Numbered from the stretch's first letter, positions 1-12,400 are shown. The stretch: DNA of 64,000 nt from Hexactinellida sp. DTS-2022 (GCA_028753945.1 JAPNXP010000010.1:6265042-6329041), one strand, 5' to 3'. Program-made: numbers and translations. Notes: a model not told the origin generated them from the sequence alone.

Positions 1-658
1 TCTAGAAAAGGAGAGCATACGACAGATGTCAGAGATAGAGGACAAGACACATCTGGCCAAGGAGAAGGCTGTAGCCGACGCTAGGTAACTATACGCAGCT
101 AGCTATTGGTACTAACACCTGTATAGTTCCATATAGGATAGGTACTGTATACAGGCAGGTCTGCTTAGTAAATAACATGCCGGTTATAAGAACATTATAT
201 TCTTATAACCGGCATCCACTGTACTAACCGAGTTTACCCTACATAGAAATACATACTGCTTTATAAACTTGGTTAAAATAAATAAGTACGTACTAGGTAC
301 GTTATACCCGAGTTATAATGTATGAACATATTTCGTCTGCTTATTGTGAACACTTTCTATTATGAACAAGCCCTATGGTCCCAGTTTAACAGCTTACCGA
401 GGGTGTGTATACTTCTATTATTATGTGCTTGCTAGATTCTACTCCAGCGAGAGAGAATCGGAGGGTAACAAAATGAAACTAACACCTCAGTATCTGGAAC
501 TAACCAGATACCAATCCCTGGTCCAGAACGCCAAACTCTACTTCGGCTCCAGTCTCCCTCAGTTCCTGACTCAGCTCTCCGGGAAAGATATTGGAACCAT
601 ACAGGCGTTTGGTTCCAGTTCCGATACAGAGGGACAGGCTAAGATAGAGACCATATAG
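1..658 (+). CDS. ERLIN: Erlin (ERLIN1/2-like), 3' two exons only
   Basis: Partial gene cut by the left edge. Exons 1-84 (frame begins at base 2) and 436-658; the GT-AG intron joins in phase 2, rebuilding an AGA codon. The first exon encodes a charged coiled-coil stretch (…EKESIRQMSEIEDKTHLAKE), the second the motif KMKLTPQYLEL and LYFGSSLPQFL. Human erlins carry REKAKADA then KLKLTPEYLQL and KIYFGKDIP at the same spacing (12 residues between ADA and K-L-K/M-L), which supports the acceptor at 436. Erlins are SPFH/prohibitin-family proteins of ER membrane rafts that assemble into rings and act in ERAD of IP3 receptors and in sterol control. The SPFH domain itself lies outside the window. A second AG at 449-450 would keep frame and drop five residues. 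Confidence 0.88.
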
Positions 659-1115
659 TTTGTGTTGTCTAGCCCGTTAGGGATTGTAGTGAATGCTTTT
701 GTATACATTCCTGAGGATTAGTCCATTACAAATATTGTAGTAGAACCTCCTTATGAGTCCAATGCAATTACAATACAACCCCGTTAGTAGGAACACCAGG
801 GGACCGTCAAAATGTGTACTCATCAATCATCATATAAATTCGTGTTGTGATTCCCTTTTGATACTTTATACAGTAGAACCTCCTTAGTACGAACACGGTT
901 AATACGAAATTCCGGTTAAAATACGAACACTATTTCAGTCCCCTTCAAAGCCTTTTCAATACAAATGACACCGGTTAATACGAATTCCGGATAAGGAGTA
1001 ACATTTTGACGGTCCCATGGTGTTCCTACTAACGAGGCTCTACTGTAGATAGCAACCATTATACACCTCTGGTATGTTATTACGGATAAAGCAGTGTACT
1101 ATTTATAGCTGAGAA
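659..1115. other. Spacer between erlin and Abraxas genes
   Basis: 457 bp without coding sequence. It is mostly decayed and intact copies of CAGT-ended inverted-repeat elements; the intact one at 871-1045 is listed separately. A pyrimidine-poor TTTATAG acceptor-like site ends at 1108, seven bases before the next start codon. Confidence 0.7.
871..1045. mobile_element. Pogo/Tigger-like MITE, family A
   Basis: 175-bp non-autonomous element. Left end CAGTAGAACCTCCTTAGTAC, right end is its inverted complement ending GAGGCTCTACTG, flanked on both sides by TA. Internal words GGTTAATACGAATTCCGG and ACGGTCCC…GGTGTTCCTA recur in the other family A copies at 8756, 18731, 27538 and 30000. Confidence 0.85.
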
Positions 1116-4100
1116 ATGTCAGATGTGTCCCCCGACACCAGAGCCACCAGAGTGGAGGTGTTGATAAGTGGCACAACTCTCAGCTTCCTAACTTTCAAAC
1201 TTAAGAACTGTTTGGGAGACACAGAGGGATTCCTATACGGACACATAAGCAACAGGTTACATGACACCTCTTATAGCTATAGTACAGTAGAATATCGGTA
1301 TAGCAAGGTTATATGCAGTAGTCTGGTAATAGGAAGTATCGATTAAGAGCATTGAAGCCAGAAATTGCTTTGTAGATGATGATTACACAACAAATTTGTG
1401 GAAATACAGTAGACTCTTGTTAATACTAAAACTTAATAGGAACACGATTAAGGGAAATATCTGTTAAGGAGTACAAGGTTATATTCCCCTAGCCTATACA
1501 AATGCATGCAAGTGACTCCGGTTAATACGAAAATATTAAGACGGTCCCCTGGTGTCCTATTAAGTATTATAATACAGTCTACATTATATGTGTTTGTTTA
1601 TTAGTTAGTTAGTTTGTTTGTTTACTTGTTGTTTGTGTTTAGAGTTACCCAAGAGGTGTCAGACACCCATGAGGAATACGAATCTACCCACAAGACAATA
1701 ACAATAACAGACTTCACCTGTTTCAAGAATAAGTTCACTTTCTATGACAGGTGTGGGCGTCTGGACCCACTTAAGTGTTCCCGTTTGGAGTGTCTAACAG
1801 CTGACACCCCGGCCCACTCACGGACGGTGGGTTGGTTCTCTTTCCGACGGAACACCACGAGTGGCATGACTGTTAGGGAGAAATACGTACACGGGGAACT
1901 GAGGGAACTGTTCACACCTCTGAATGACACATTCCTACATCTGCTGTTGATAGAGACTCTCTCTAATCAGCTGGTCCTGGAACAGCTCAGCATTGCTGTG
2001 AGTATAGCCGGTGTTGTTGTTGTTGTTGTTGTTGTTGTTAGTTAGTCCGTTACTTCGTTAGTGAGTTAGTTTGTTGGTTTGTTGTTTTGTTCGTTCGTTT
2101 GTTAGTTCTTTCGTTCGTTAGTTTGTTAGTTCGTTAGTTCGCTAGTTAGTTGGTTTGTTCGTTCGTTTGTTAGTTCGTTCGTTCGTTCGTTTGTTAGTTT
2201 GTTCGTTCGTTAGTTCGTTCGTTAGTTAGCTAGTTCGTTAGTTAGTTCGTTAGTTAGTCAGTCAGTTAGTTAGTCAGTTGGTTAGTACTTTGTTTACGTG
2301 TGTACTTAGGTTAACACGTACGCGCCCGCCCCCGGTTGCGGCCCCCTGGTGTCCGCTCACCGACTGCGCATAGTTAACCTGGACGCGAGTCCCTCCAGCA
2401 AGAGCTACAAGTACCCGGTAGAGATAGCGGGTCTGGCACTGGCACACTCTGTGTCACTCGACACTATTCTGACACCTTTCTCGCAGCAGATAAGTCCCAA
2501 GCCCCCCTTCCTGCAGTCCTCCCAGATGATAGCACAGGTGTCGTTGTTGTTGTTGTTGTTGTTGTTCTTGTTGTTACAGTAAACTCCTGTTATAACAAAG
2601 TCGCATATAGCGAAATATAACCGCTTATAGCGAAATGGATATTTTCCCCCAGAGCACTAATTATTATCCGCTTATAACGAATATCGGATATAACGAAGGA
2701 ATTTAAGGTCCCAAGCACTTCGTATAACGAGAGTTGACTGTATTATTCTTGTTGTTGTTGTTATTGTTGTTGTTGTTGTTTAGATATCTAACAGAGTCCT
2801 TGAGAGGATGAGTGACATGAAGAGTCAGATTATTAACAACGCCAAACAGATAGACCAACTAAAGAGCGACATTAGTCAGATGACCCGAGACCCGGCTTAC
2901 TCTCTGGACCTCACCCCCTCCGCGCCCCCCTCCTCTCTACTCAGCAGCATCAACAAGCGTGCCTCCGTTAGTAACACCTCTATATAGACACAGTAGCTAT
3001 CCTGCTATAGTTCCTATTGTATATATTCATAAATTCACACCTCTATAAATGTATAAGTACAGACTGTACAGTAGCTGTCGTTAGTCCAATAATTTCCATA
3101 GTTGCCATAGTTCCTATAGGTCCCAACTCGAGAGTATATATTCATATATTCACACCTCTAGAAATATATACAGTGGAGTTTGCTTATTAGCAACTCCCCT
3201 ATTAGCAATATTGCTTTATTAGCAACCGATTTTCGGGTCCCAAGCGTGATAAACTGATAATTTCATTCCCCTATTAGCAACTTCGCCTATCAGCAAACAG
3301 ATTTAGTGGCAAACACGTGTTCTATTAAGCGAACTCCACTTTACGTACAGTAGCTCTCGTTAGTCCAATAATTGCCATAGTTGAATTAATACGAACACCA
3401 ACGGACGGTAAAAATGTGTTCGCTTTATCCGGAGTTCGTATTAACCGGAGTAATACCCATTTAGCCATTGTAGGGACCTGATTTTGTGGAACTGTTTATT
3501 CGTCTTGTACTCCTTAACAGATATTAACGAGTCTACTATGCTAAAGCAAACTATTTATGTTCTATTTATAGGACAGGAACCTCCCTCAGAAGTCAGCTAC
3601 GGATTATAACACTTATCAGGCTCCCGCTCACGATAAGATTATAAACCAGGACCCTCACCTGCCTCACTACCCTCATGCAAGTGCCGGGTAAGTGCTACTT
3701 ACCTGTGTACTATAGTATATAGCAATACGGATACAAGGTTAATCCCCTAGTACAGCGATACCTAACCCTTTCAACCGTGGACCCTTATAGCAAATTGTAT
3801 ACATTCTGTGGACCCCCACCCATTTACCGTAGACAAATGGACCCCAGGTTGGGAACCATGTTATAGGAAGTACAATGGAACCTTAGTTTAATCGATTGAG
3901 AGCATTGAAGCCAGAAATTGCTTTATAGATGATGATTACACAACAAATTTAATGGAAATACAGTAGCTCTGTTAATATGAACACGGATAAGGGAAATATC
4001 GATTAAGGAGTACAAGGTTTAATTCCCCTAGCCTATACATAAGCATGCAAATGACTCCGGTTAATACTAACATAATAAGACGGTCCCCTGGTGTTCCTAT

Positions 4101-4286
4101 TAACGAGGGTCTCCTGTAGATTGTTCCCACCGCTTGAGCCCAACCCGACACACCCCTCCCCCCAAGACCAGCCCCCTCCCTACTCCCCGCACCCCCAGGG
4201 GTACACAGGGGTGCTAGAGATTCCCGCCAACCCCCACGCACCCATGGATACCGTCTCCAGCCACGTGGCCAGACCCACCTTCACAC

Positions 4287-4325
<39 letters not shown>

Positions 4326-4438
4326 GGATACCAATACATTTCTACGACAAGTATGGGGATCGGTCCCCTGTGTTCCGACTGCCCTTTAGAGGTGTTAAGC
4401 CGGGCAGAAGGGGGTCTCCTGATGAGAGCATGGCATGA
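1116..4438 (+). CDS. ABRAXAS: Abraxas-family MPN-minus scaffold (ABRAXAS1/2-like)
   Basis: Six exons: 1116-1255, 1643-1997, 2310-2537, 2784-2966, 3572-3687, 4120-4438; 446 residues, phases consistent. Residues ~14-45 (DTEGFLYGHI) and ~85-110 (GWFSFRRNTTSGMTVREK) match the MPN-minus fold of Abraxas proteins (human GWYKFRRHSDQIMTFRERL). A following SAHRLRIVNL segment and a helical exon (2784-2966) fit the coiled-coil that binds BRCC36. Abraxas proteins scaffold the K63-deubiquitinase BRCC36 in nuclear BRCA1-A or cytoplasmic BRISC complexes. The C-terminus ends SPDESMA and has no pSPxF BRCT-binding tail, so it resembles the BRISC paralogue or an ancestral form. Oddities: 12 consecutive Asn near residue 400 from an in-frame AAC repeat, and the last exon's acceptor lies at the end of a MITE. 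Confidence 0.88.
1407..1580. mobile_element. CAGT-ended MITE, family B (Abraxas intron 1)
   Basis: Starts CAGTAGACTCTTGTTAATAC inside Abraxas intron 1; right end is degenerate. The 60 bp before it (GAGCATTGAAGCCAGAAATT…) is nearly identical to the flank of the copy at 3961, so the two were copied together with flanking DNA. Confidence 0.65.
2005..2290. repeat. Degenerate GTT/GTTA/GTTC simple repeat in Abraxas intron 2
   Basis: About 285 bp of GTT repeats grading into GTTAGTTC-type tetramers, ending shortly before the acceptor of exon 3. Read as GUU in the transcript. Confidence 0.85.
2577..2740. mobile_element. CAGT-ended MITE, family C
   Basis: Left end CAGTAAACTCCTGTTATAAC, right end GTATAACGAGAGTTGACTG followed by TA. 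Internal words include GGATATAACGAAGGAATTTA and GTCCCAAGCACTTCG, shared with 14163, 16340, 19310, 27696 and 33206. Lies in Abraxas intron 3. Confidence 0.8.
3171..3341. mobile_element. CAGT-ended MITE, family E
   Basis: Left end CAGTGGAGTTTGCTTATTAG, right end TCTATTAAGCGAACTCCACT, flanked by TA. Internal CTATTAGCAA words on both arms are shared with 7939, 11198 and 28129. Confidence 0.75.
3961..4116. mobile_element. CAGT-ended MITE, family B, supplying a splice acceptor
   Basis: Left end CAGTAGCTCTGTTAATATGA; right end CGAGGGTCTCCTG followed by TAG. The TA duplicate plus the next G form the 3' splice site of Abraxas exon 6 (exon begins 4120). Confidence 0.8.
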
Positions 4439-4504
4439 CGTAATACCGTGTTGTATGTGTGCAACTGATGTAGTATATGCTAGTGTATTATATGTCTGAT
4501 ATAA

Positions 4505-4680
4505 GAGTCCTTATAGAGTACAATCAGACAAACTAACTAACTAACGAGTAAATAACTAAACAAACAAACAAATAGACAAACAAGCGAATATCTAAACAAC
4601 AAACAAACCAACAAACCAACAAGCAAGCAAACAAATAAACAAACAAACAAACAAACAAACAAACACACAAATAAATGAAT
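4505..4680. repeat. CTAA/AAAC simple repeat between Abraxas and DDX6
   Basis: A/C-rich tetranucleotide tract (AACTAACTAACTAACG then AAACAAACAAAC) filling most of the 319-bp spacer. No gene seen. Confidence 0.85.
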
Positions 4681-4757
4681 ACCTAACTAACTTCCTAACT
4701 AATGACAAACAAAAGAGAATACTATACCCTATCTATAAGTAACTAGCTGCATACCAA

Positions 4758-7700
4758 ATGGCTACTCGAGAGTCTGACCCTGCCCCCTCGGAGGAGACAC
4801 AGGACTGGAAGGGACAGATCCCCCGGCCCCCCCGGGACGACAGGATTAAGACCTCAGACGTGACGGACACTCGGGGCATGGAGTTTGAGGACTACTCGCT
4901 TAAAAGGGAGCTGCTGATGGGGATATTCGAGATGGGGTTCGAGCGGCCCTCTCCGGTCCAGGAGGAGAGCATTCCACAGGTACCATGTCGTATCTAGGGG
5001 GTGTATATACTGCTTATAATGCTCTTATAACCGGCATAAATAGTACAGGCTATATGGCAACCGTTTTCCAGTAGATTATTCTTATATCCGATATCTAATG
5101 TATATTTATTTATTTATTTATTTAAACAAAACATTGTTTTCCCCATCCCATTACTCTGTATAATTTTCGTCTAATAATTTGAAGCTACACGTAATTGTTT
5201 TAAATTTGTTTTTACAAGACACTGTTATTTCCCCTTCCCATTACTCTCTATATCTCTTTATGTACTGTCCTCTATTAATCTATTAAGCGGAGTCGACTGT
5301 AATACAAACAAATAATTGTTTTATCTCTCTCCCTAGGTCCTGTCCGGTAAGGACATAATAGCGCGCGCTAAGAACGGTACCGGCAAGACTGCCGCCTACC
5401 TGATCCCCATTCTCCAGAAGCTTGACGTTACCACGGAGGGGATACAGTCCCTGATAATAGTCCCCACCCGCGAGCTGGCCCTGCAGACCAGCAACATATC
5501 TAAGGAACTCAGCAAGCATATGGGCGTGCGCGTTATGGTGGCCACCGGGGGCACCATCCTACGGGAGGACATTCTCAGGCTGCAGGACGTGGTGCACATG
5601 CTCATAGGTTAGGAGCGACTTGTATATTATGCTGTATACAGTATATATCCCATAGATATGATCACAAATATTATAATACCAAAAATATAAAATTATAGCT
5701 GTGCCGATATATAGGTAGATACTGTTACTCGAACAATATGATTCCATTTATTTTAACAGCAAAAATCTAAAATTATAGCTGTGCCGATATATAGATACAG
5801 TATATACTCGAACAATATGATCCCATATATTATAATCGCAAAAATCTAAAATTATAGCTGTGCCGATATATAGATACCGTATATACTCGAACAATATGAT
5901 CCTATATATTCTAATGAAAAAAATCTAAAATTACAGCTGCGCCGATAGTTAAACACCGTATGCACTCGAACAATATAAGCCTATATTTTAATAGAAAAAA
6001 TCTAAAATTATAGCTGTGCCGATATATAGATATATACTGTGATGTACTCGAACAATAAATTAGAATCAATCCCTCTCGAGTCATGCTTTATGGCCATTTT
6101 GTAATACAAATTGATGGTCTTAACAAATACCTATATACACTAACCAGCCAAAAGTATTTGAACAATAGGGTTTTTGATCCACACACAATACTCGTCCGGT
6201 AACTAGTTAACGGATATCTAAACTACTCTGAATTGATTATAAATATCTTATTATAGATATACATTACAAAATATTGTGATTTGAATCCAATTTAGAAAAT
6301 ATCCACGTAGTGGCAGAAGTGTTTCTGCCACGTGCCACTTGTGGCATAAGTGGCACAAATGGAAATGTGGCTGTATCACAGTAGAAAATATTCGGATTGG
6401 TTTGAAATTATGCACTTAGAGTAATTTAACCATGTGGAATTCAAATCTGCTAACAGAATTAATATATTAACATTGCATCTTAATGATCACAAATTAATTA
6501 TTTAATTAACTCATTATATATTTAATGAGTTTAACGCCTCCATAAAAATTTAAATTCGAAAATTTTGATGTTTGATTATACTTTACATATCGTTTCATGT
6601 AAATAGCCATTTTGTAACATCTACTTATGTTATTATGCTGGTATAACCTCAAATGTCTAAATAGAAATTATTGATGTTCAAATACTTTTGGCCGGTTAGT
6701 GTACAAACTTTAAGTTTGAGTGCATAATACCTACATCTTACTTACAAACACCTATATATATGCATAACCCTCTCTAGGGACCCCGGGTCGCCTGCTTGAC
6801 CTGATACGCAAGAAGGTGGCTCGCATGTCCAGCTGTGACGTCATGGTGCTAGACGAAGCCGACAAGCTGCTCTCGATGGACGTCAACGAGTCTCTCCCTC
6901 AGATAATGCGACACCTCCCGGCGGAGCGACAGGTGTTGCTCTACTCCGCCACCTTTCCGGTTAGCGTGGAGGCGTTCTGCGGGAGACATCTTGCCGACCC
7001 ATACGAAATCAACCTAATGGAGGACCTCACGCTTAAGGGGGTGACCCAGTACTACGCGTATGTAGAGGAGAGACAGAAGGTATTGTGTGTACTTATGTAT
7101 CCATCAGTGTGTTATACAGGCATTTGTAAATACGCTCCTAATCCTGGTATGATGCAATTTTAATATGCCTAAATTACTAATTAATGTTACCGTAAGGAGA
7201 GGATTCTAAATTTTATCGTCCTATATTCACTTTTCCAAATGTACCTATGTAATGGCCTCAGGGCATTTCTCTCTCGGGCCCTTAGAACTTGGTTAGCTAC
7301 TCATATACAGTCACATTCAGGTTCTTATTATGAACATTCAAGGGACCCAATTTTGTGTGTTCATAATAGAGACTTTATTATAAGACTTATAATATAACTG
7401 TATGGACCTTGTGTTCCTACTAACATAATATAATACGTTATCCCCCCGGTGTAGGTGCACTGTCTGAACACGCTATTCCTGCGGCTGCAGATCCAGCAGA
7501 GCGTTATATTCTGCTCCACGCGGTCCCGAGTAGAGCTCCTCTCCCGTAAGATCACGGACCTGGGCTACTCCTGCTTCTACATACATTCACAGATGCAGCA
7601 GTCATACAGGCACGCATACCCATAGCCATACCCATATCCATAGCCATACAGTATAACTTGTAACAGACCGGCTATAAATAGACCAGCTTTTACTTAAATA

Positions 7701-8457
7701 CTATTACCCATAGACGACAGGGGCTTTTGGTCTACATACTTTATAGACGGTGTACAAGTTTTTGCTTAGTTTGTATGGGCTTTTATAGACCGTCTACATA
7801 TTAGGAAACTCGTAAGACAATGATATTTTATTATTTGGAAAGTGGAACCTATTTCAATCGTAGTTATTTCGACGTAATATTACAAACTATATTCACTAGC
7901 CAGATAGCAATTGAATAACTTTTATAAAATTTGAATTACAGTGGTGTTCGCCTAATAGCACCAAGCGAGCGTTTAATGTTAATTCTGTTCCTCTAATAGG
8001 AAGTTCGCCTATTAGCAAGCAAATTTCGTGCAAAATGCGACTCGAACACCACTGTATGTTCATTCAATTCAATGATTTATTCTATTATAATCCTTATGTC
8101 TACCCCTCTAATAGGAACCGAGTATTTCACGACTTCCGTAAGGGCAACTGCCGTAACCTGGTGTGCACGGATCTGTTCACTCGCGGCATAGACATTCCCA
8201 CGGTTAACGTGGTTATAAACTTCGATTTCCCGAGCTCCGCCGAGACCTATCTACACAGGATCGGCCGGACAGGTCGGTTCGGACACCTGGGGGTGGCTAT
8301 AAACTTTGTAACCGAAAAGGACGTTCCTTCTCTCTTCAGAATAGAGCAAGAGCTTAATACCAAGGTGGCCGCTATTCCCCCCGAGGTGGACAAGCGTTTG
8401 TACGTACCGGAATTCCAGCTGCTGATTGAGGGGGAGCCTATTAGCGAGGAGAAGTGA
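4758..8457 (+). CDS. DDX6: DEAD-box RNA helicase DDX6/Me31B
   Basis: Exons 4758-4979, 5337-5607, 6778-7079, 7455-7609, 8115-8457; 430 residues (human 483, mainly a shorter N-terminus). Motifs in order: Q motif [14 protein letters not shown], Walker [21 protein letters not shown], then [27 protein letters not shown] (very close to human DDX6) and [13 protein letters not shown]6 is the cytoplasmic P-body ATPase that represses translation and promotes decapping with partners such as PAT1, EDC3, 4E-T and CNOT1. Intron 4 appears to begin GC rather than GT. Intron 2 holds a 79-bp tandem array and a mariner-like element; intron 4 holds a MITE. Confidence 0.97.
5675..6060. repeat. 79-bp tandem array, about five copies
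   Basis: Copies of AAAATCTAAAATTATAGCTG then TGCCGATATATAGATA… and TCGAACAATATGAT; the word TGCCG recurs at about 5702, 5782, 5861, 5940 and 6016 (spacings 80, 79, 79, 76). The unit shares its leading words with the inverted-repeat element at 17141-17266. In DDX6 intron 2. Confidence 0.88.
6138..6701. mobile_element. Tc1/mariner-like non-autonomous element
   Basis: 564 bp between TA dinucleotides. Left end CACTAACCAGCCAAAAGTAT, right end ATACTTTTGGCCGGTTAGTG are inverted complements with one mismatch, extending into TTTGAACA. Interior is AT-rich, with a small GTGGCA/TGCCAC palindrome region near 6310-6360, and has no transposase reading frame. Confidence 0.82.
7939..8054. mobile_element. CAGT-ended MITE, family E
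   Basis: 116 bp, left end CAGTGGTGTTCGCCTAATAG, right end ACTCGAACACCACTG, TA on both sides; ends 60 bp before DDX6 exon 5. Confidence 0.85.
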
Positions 8458-9403
8458 GACCGATTGAATCCAACCTGTCACTTAGTGTCCCGCGGGCGGG
8501 GCACGCGTGTGAGGTGTCAATATCCTGTTTTTAACGGGCTGGCCCCTAACTACCCTTATTGACAATGGAACGTGAATTGTGTCCGTCTATACTTACTATT
8601 GAGAATGATACTAGATTAGTTACATTATATTTGTTGTTGTTGTTGTGTTTAGAAAGAATTCATATTTAAAGGAGTTAAGGGGGGATTAATTAACGGACTC
8701 AGTTTTCTACTTTTGGAAAAGATTTTCTAGTTTGATTGACACCAAATAAGACATACAGTAGAACCTCGTTAGTAGGAACACCAGGGGACCGTCAAAATGT
8801 CTTCGCCTACCCGGAATCGTATGAACTGGTGTCACTTGTATTGAAAGGCTTTGTAGGGAACTGAAATAGTGTACATACTAAAGTTCTACTGTACCACTAA
8901 GGGGGTTAATCATATTTTCACACCTTCAGATCCCCATACAGGGTTGTATTTTATTGTGACGAATACTCTCTCATAACAAGCGAGTATTTATTAAATCCTA
9001 TTATTTAATCCCTGGCTTTATGGCCCCTCGGAATTACTTAGTTTCCAGACATTATTATTCAGATTAGTTTATTATCATTTGTAGATTATGATATCCCTAT
9101 TTATAACGCATTATGCATTCTTAGCTAATTTGTCTTTCAAACTAATAATTAAGCTAAATTAGTGACAGCAATAAGTGGTTAGTAAATTAAATTTATTCAT
9201 CAAAAATTGCATTAAACGTTAATTAATAAAGCTAGACTGTAGGCTTAGTGATCAGGCCAAATATTGGGCCTAGCGACCATATATGTAGACAGTAATGTGT
9301 CTGTATTTCTATAATTAGCACATAATCTTAACATCACTGAATGTGTGTAGAAAATAGTGTATTAATCTATGGGAATAAAATATTACAATACATCCTGCAC
9401 AAG
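8458..9403. other. Convergent spacer between DDX6 and Scribble 3' ends
   Basis: 946 bp, AT-rich, no gene seen. Contains a family A MITE at 8756-8891 and a short GTT run near 8630. Both flanking genes end here, so both polyadenylation sites should fall in it. Confidence 0.7.
8756..8891. mobile_element. CAGT-ended MITE, family A
   Basis: Left end CAGTAGAACCTCGTTAGTAG, right end CTAAAGTTCTACTG, flanked by TA; shares GGGACCGTCAAAATG and ATTGAAAGGCTTTG with other family A copies. Confidence 0.82.
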
Positions 9404-12400
9404 TTAGTTGGTGGGGTCAAACAGGGGATCGCTGGTGTCGAGGGGGACACTGGGCACCTCCAGTTTGAGGTTCTCCTCCAGGTCCTGGAGCCGCTTTATC
9501 AGGTCCTCCATGTGTCGGGTCTGGTGCGTCATCTTGCCAGCCATCATCTCGCGCCACTGCTGTCTGTGGCCCACCCCTACATACAGGATTGGGAGCATGG
9601 CATGCTGTGTATATATACAGTATACTCTGCTTAATAGAGTCACCTCGGGACCAGGTTACTTTGACACGATTAAGCGGAGAAATTTGTTAACCGAAATATT
9701 TTAATCCAAACTGTAATTCCGTCCTATAAATCCTGTGAAATTTTGACCCAATTAAGAGGATAAATCTATTAACCGGTGGCTCTATTAAGCGGAGTCGACT
9801 GTATTCAGGGTTCTATCTACTGGGGGGGTGGGGGGGAAGCTTCCCCCCCAAACACTTCAGCTTCCCCCCCAAAAATCTCATAAAATGTACTATTAATGAC
9901 CAGGGTTCTATATACTGGGGGGGAAGCTTCCCCCCCAAATTTAATATCCTAGATAGAACCCTGGTATTGTATATTCTGGATACGCTACTGATTTAATATA
10001 CAGTCAGGTTCTTATTATGAACATTAAAGTGACAAAAATTGTGTTCATAATAGAGACTTTATAATAAGCGAACTCAACTTAATACAAACCCTATGCCTAT
10101 GTATAATTGGGACCATAGGGCTTGTTCATATAAAGTTTCATATTTAACGAATATTGTTCATAATAAGCAGACTTGACTGACTACACAAACAGTTCTATAA
10201 ATAGAATGGGTAGTTACCGTCCGGAGCTCCTGTGTCCTGTGTCTCGACTGGAGATGCGTCATCCTCGTCCGAGTCATCTGCTGTAAACACAAACACAAAC
10301 ATAAACAACAACAACAACAACCAGCTATATATTAAATATATGTCAGATATCAGTTTAATCAATAGTATAACAAATAAATAACAAATTAATATATGCACAC
10401 AAGATAACAACAGGTATAATCCAGTCAGTATAACAACAACACAACAACATCTTGAGGTGTGAGCTGTCAATACTCACCTGCGGTATCCTCTCCATCGCAT
10501 ACGATTAGAGTCATATGCGTGGCGCACTTGGATAGGATGCTGACTGCTTCTCTGTACTGTAGGCCTATCAGAGACTTCCCGTTGACCTCCAGGATCCTCT
10601 GTCCGGGCCGGAGTCGACCCGGCTCCGAGGCGGGGCTCTCCTCCTGGAGCTATAAATAGGGTGCTGTTAATAGAACTCTCTTGTTATAAGGAGTCTTAGG
10701 GGGTATAAGAAGTCTTAATTCCTTGTAAAAAATAAAATGGATTATTTTAATCCGTCTGGGAAATATAAGGGATCCTTCAAACGTTACCTAACGTAGGTTA
10801 ACAAATGTGTGACAGATGGGTTTAATTTCGGGTATTTCCCCTAATCCAAGTTCCTATTAACGGGACTATGTGTAATGTATGTGTAATGTATGTATGTATA
10901 ACGGTATTGAACTGAGTATTGTATTGCTATGTACAGTAACGGTATATGACATACAGAGGAAATGTATATGCCCTTGCTGGGTTGAGACTCGAGAGCCTCT
11001 ATGTCTGTGTCAGCTGTTGAGGTGGAGGGGAGGGCTATGTCGTCTCTGATGACCAGCCCGTAGCTCTCAGACTCCTTCTTGCTAAGAGACACCTCCTAAC
11101 ATAAGTAAACAACAACATAAACAAGTTAACAAGTTAACAACATACGTAAACAAACTAACTAACTAACCAACTAACTAAACAAGTAAATAAATAAATACAG
11201 TTGTATTTGATCTATTAGCAAGTTACTAAGTATTTTAGTTTCCAGCATTTAATGTTAATTTTCGACTATCAGCAAGCAAATTTCATGCAAAATGCGACTT
11301 GCTATTAAGCAAAAACTACTGTAAATAAACAAACAACAACAACAACAACAACACATTACCTGTAGGCCCGGAGGAGGAGGGACATGTCTAACTATTATTT
11401 TAATTTCGTTTCCGGATTTTGTGAAACACTCTACAGCTGTTATGTGTGCTGCTTTTCTCAGATTCTGATTGTTTACCTGTTTACACAAATACGATTAATA
11501 TCATTCTAACACCTCTGCTAGCCTACCTCCAAGATCCTGTCTCCGACCTTCAGAATACGAGTTTTGTCAGCTGATCCCCCGGGGACTATCTAAAGTGAGG
11601 TGTTAAGTACCACGGGCTCATTTCACACCTTATTTCTACCCATGTTCCTGCAAACACAGTAGAACCTGTCTATAGAATAGTCCCCATATACTCCCATATT
11701 ATAATCAACCTGTGTATAGCGGTCAGGTTTGGCCATTCCTTTAATGCCCTATTAACAGGTTCTACTGTATTTCAAGCCACAGTTCAAAAGTCCATGATGA
11801 TATATGAACTTGGTTAACTTATAACCAAGGAATTATGAATTTAGAACCGCGAAAATTTAGAATCTTCTCCTATACCGCAACATTAATTTGAGATTTAGGC
11901 GTATGGAAATTGTATCAGACCAGGATTAGGAGCGTATTTAAAATGGCTGTATAATACACTGGTTATAACCTGGCAACACTACTGTACCTTAGATATGTAG
12001 ATGCCGGGCCTGCCCTTCCCGAAAGGAGCGCTGGATATGGCGCCTCCGCCGACTATGCTCATTCCCAGTTTCCCGCTCTTCACCAGCAGAGTCTCCTACA
12101 CACACACATGCCATTACACCTATCTGTAGCTGTGCCGACAGCATTTTGTTTTGAAATTAGTGAGATTAGAACTGGGCCACTATACTATAGTATGTCGGCA
12201 CAGTTAAACACACAAAAATATTAAGAAATATTGTTTGTTTGTTTGTTTGTTTGTCTGTATGTTTGTTAGTTAGTTTGTTAGTTAGTTAGTTAGTTAGTTT
12301 ATATGTTTGTATGTTAGTTTGTTTGTTTGTTTGTTTGTCTGTATGTTTGTTAGTTAGTTTGTTAGTTAGTTAGTTAGTTAGTTTATATGTTTGTTAGTTA

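Noticed and set aside
4289..4326. AAC repeat of Abraxas as an intron
   Set aside because: No GT or GC donor in a usable phase precedes it, and the frame is open through it to a plausible C-terminus.
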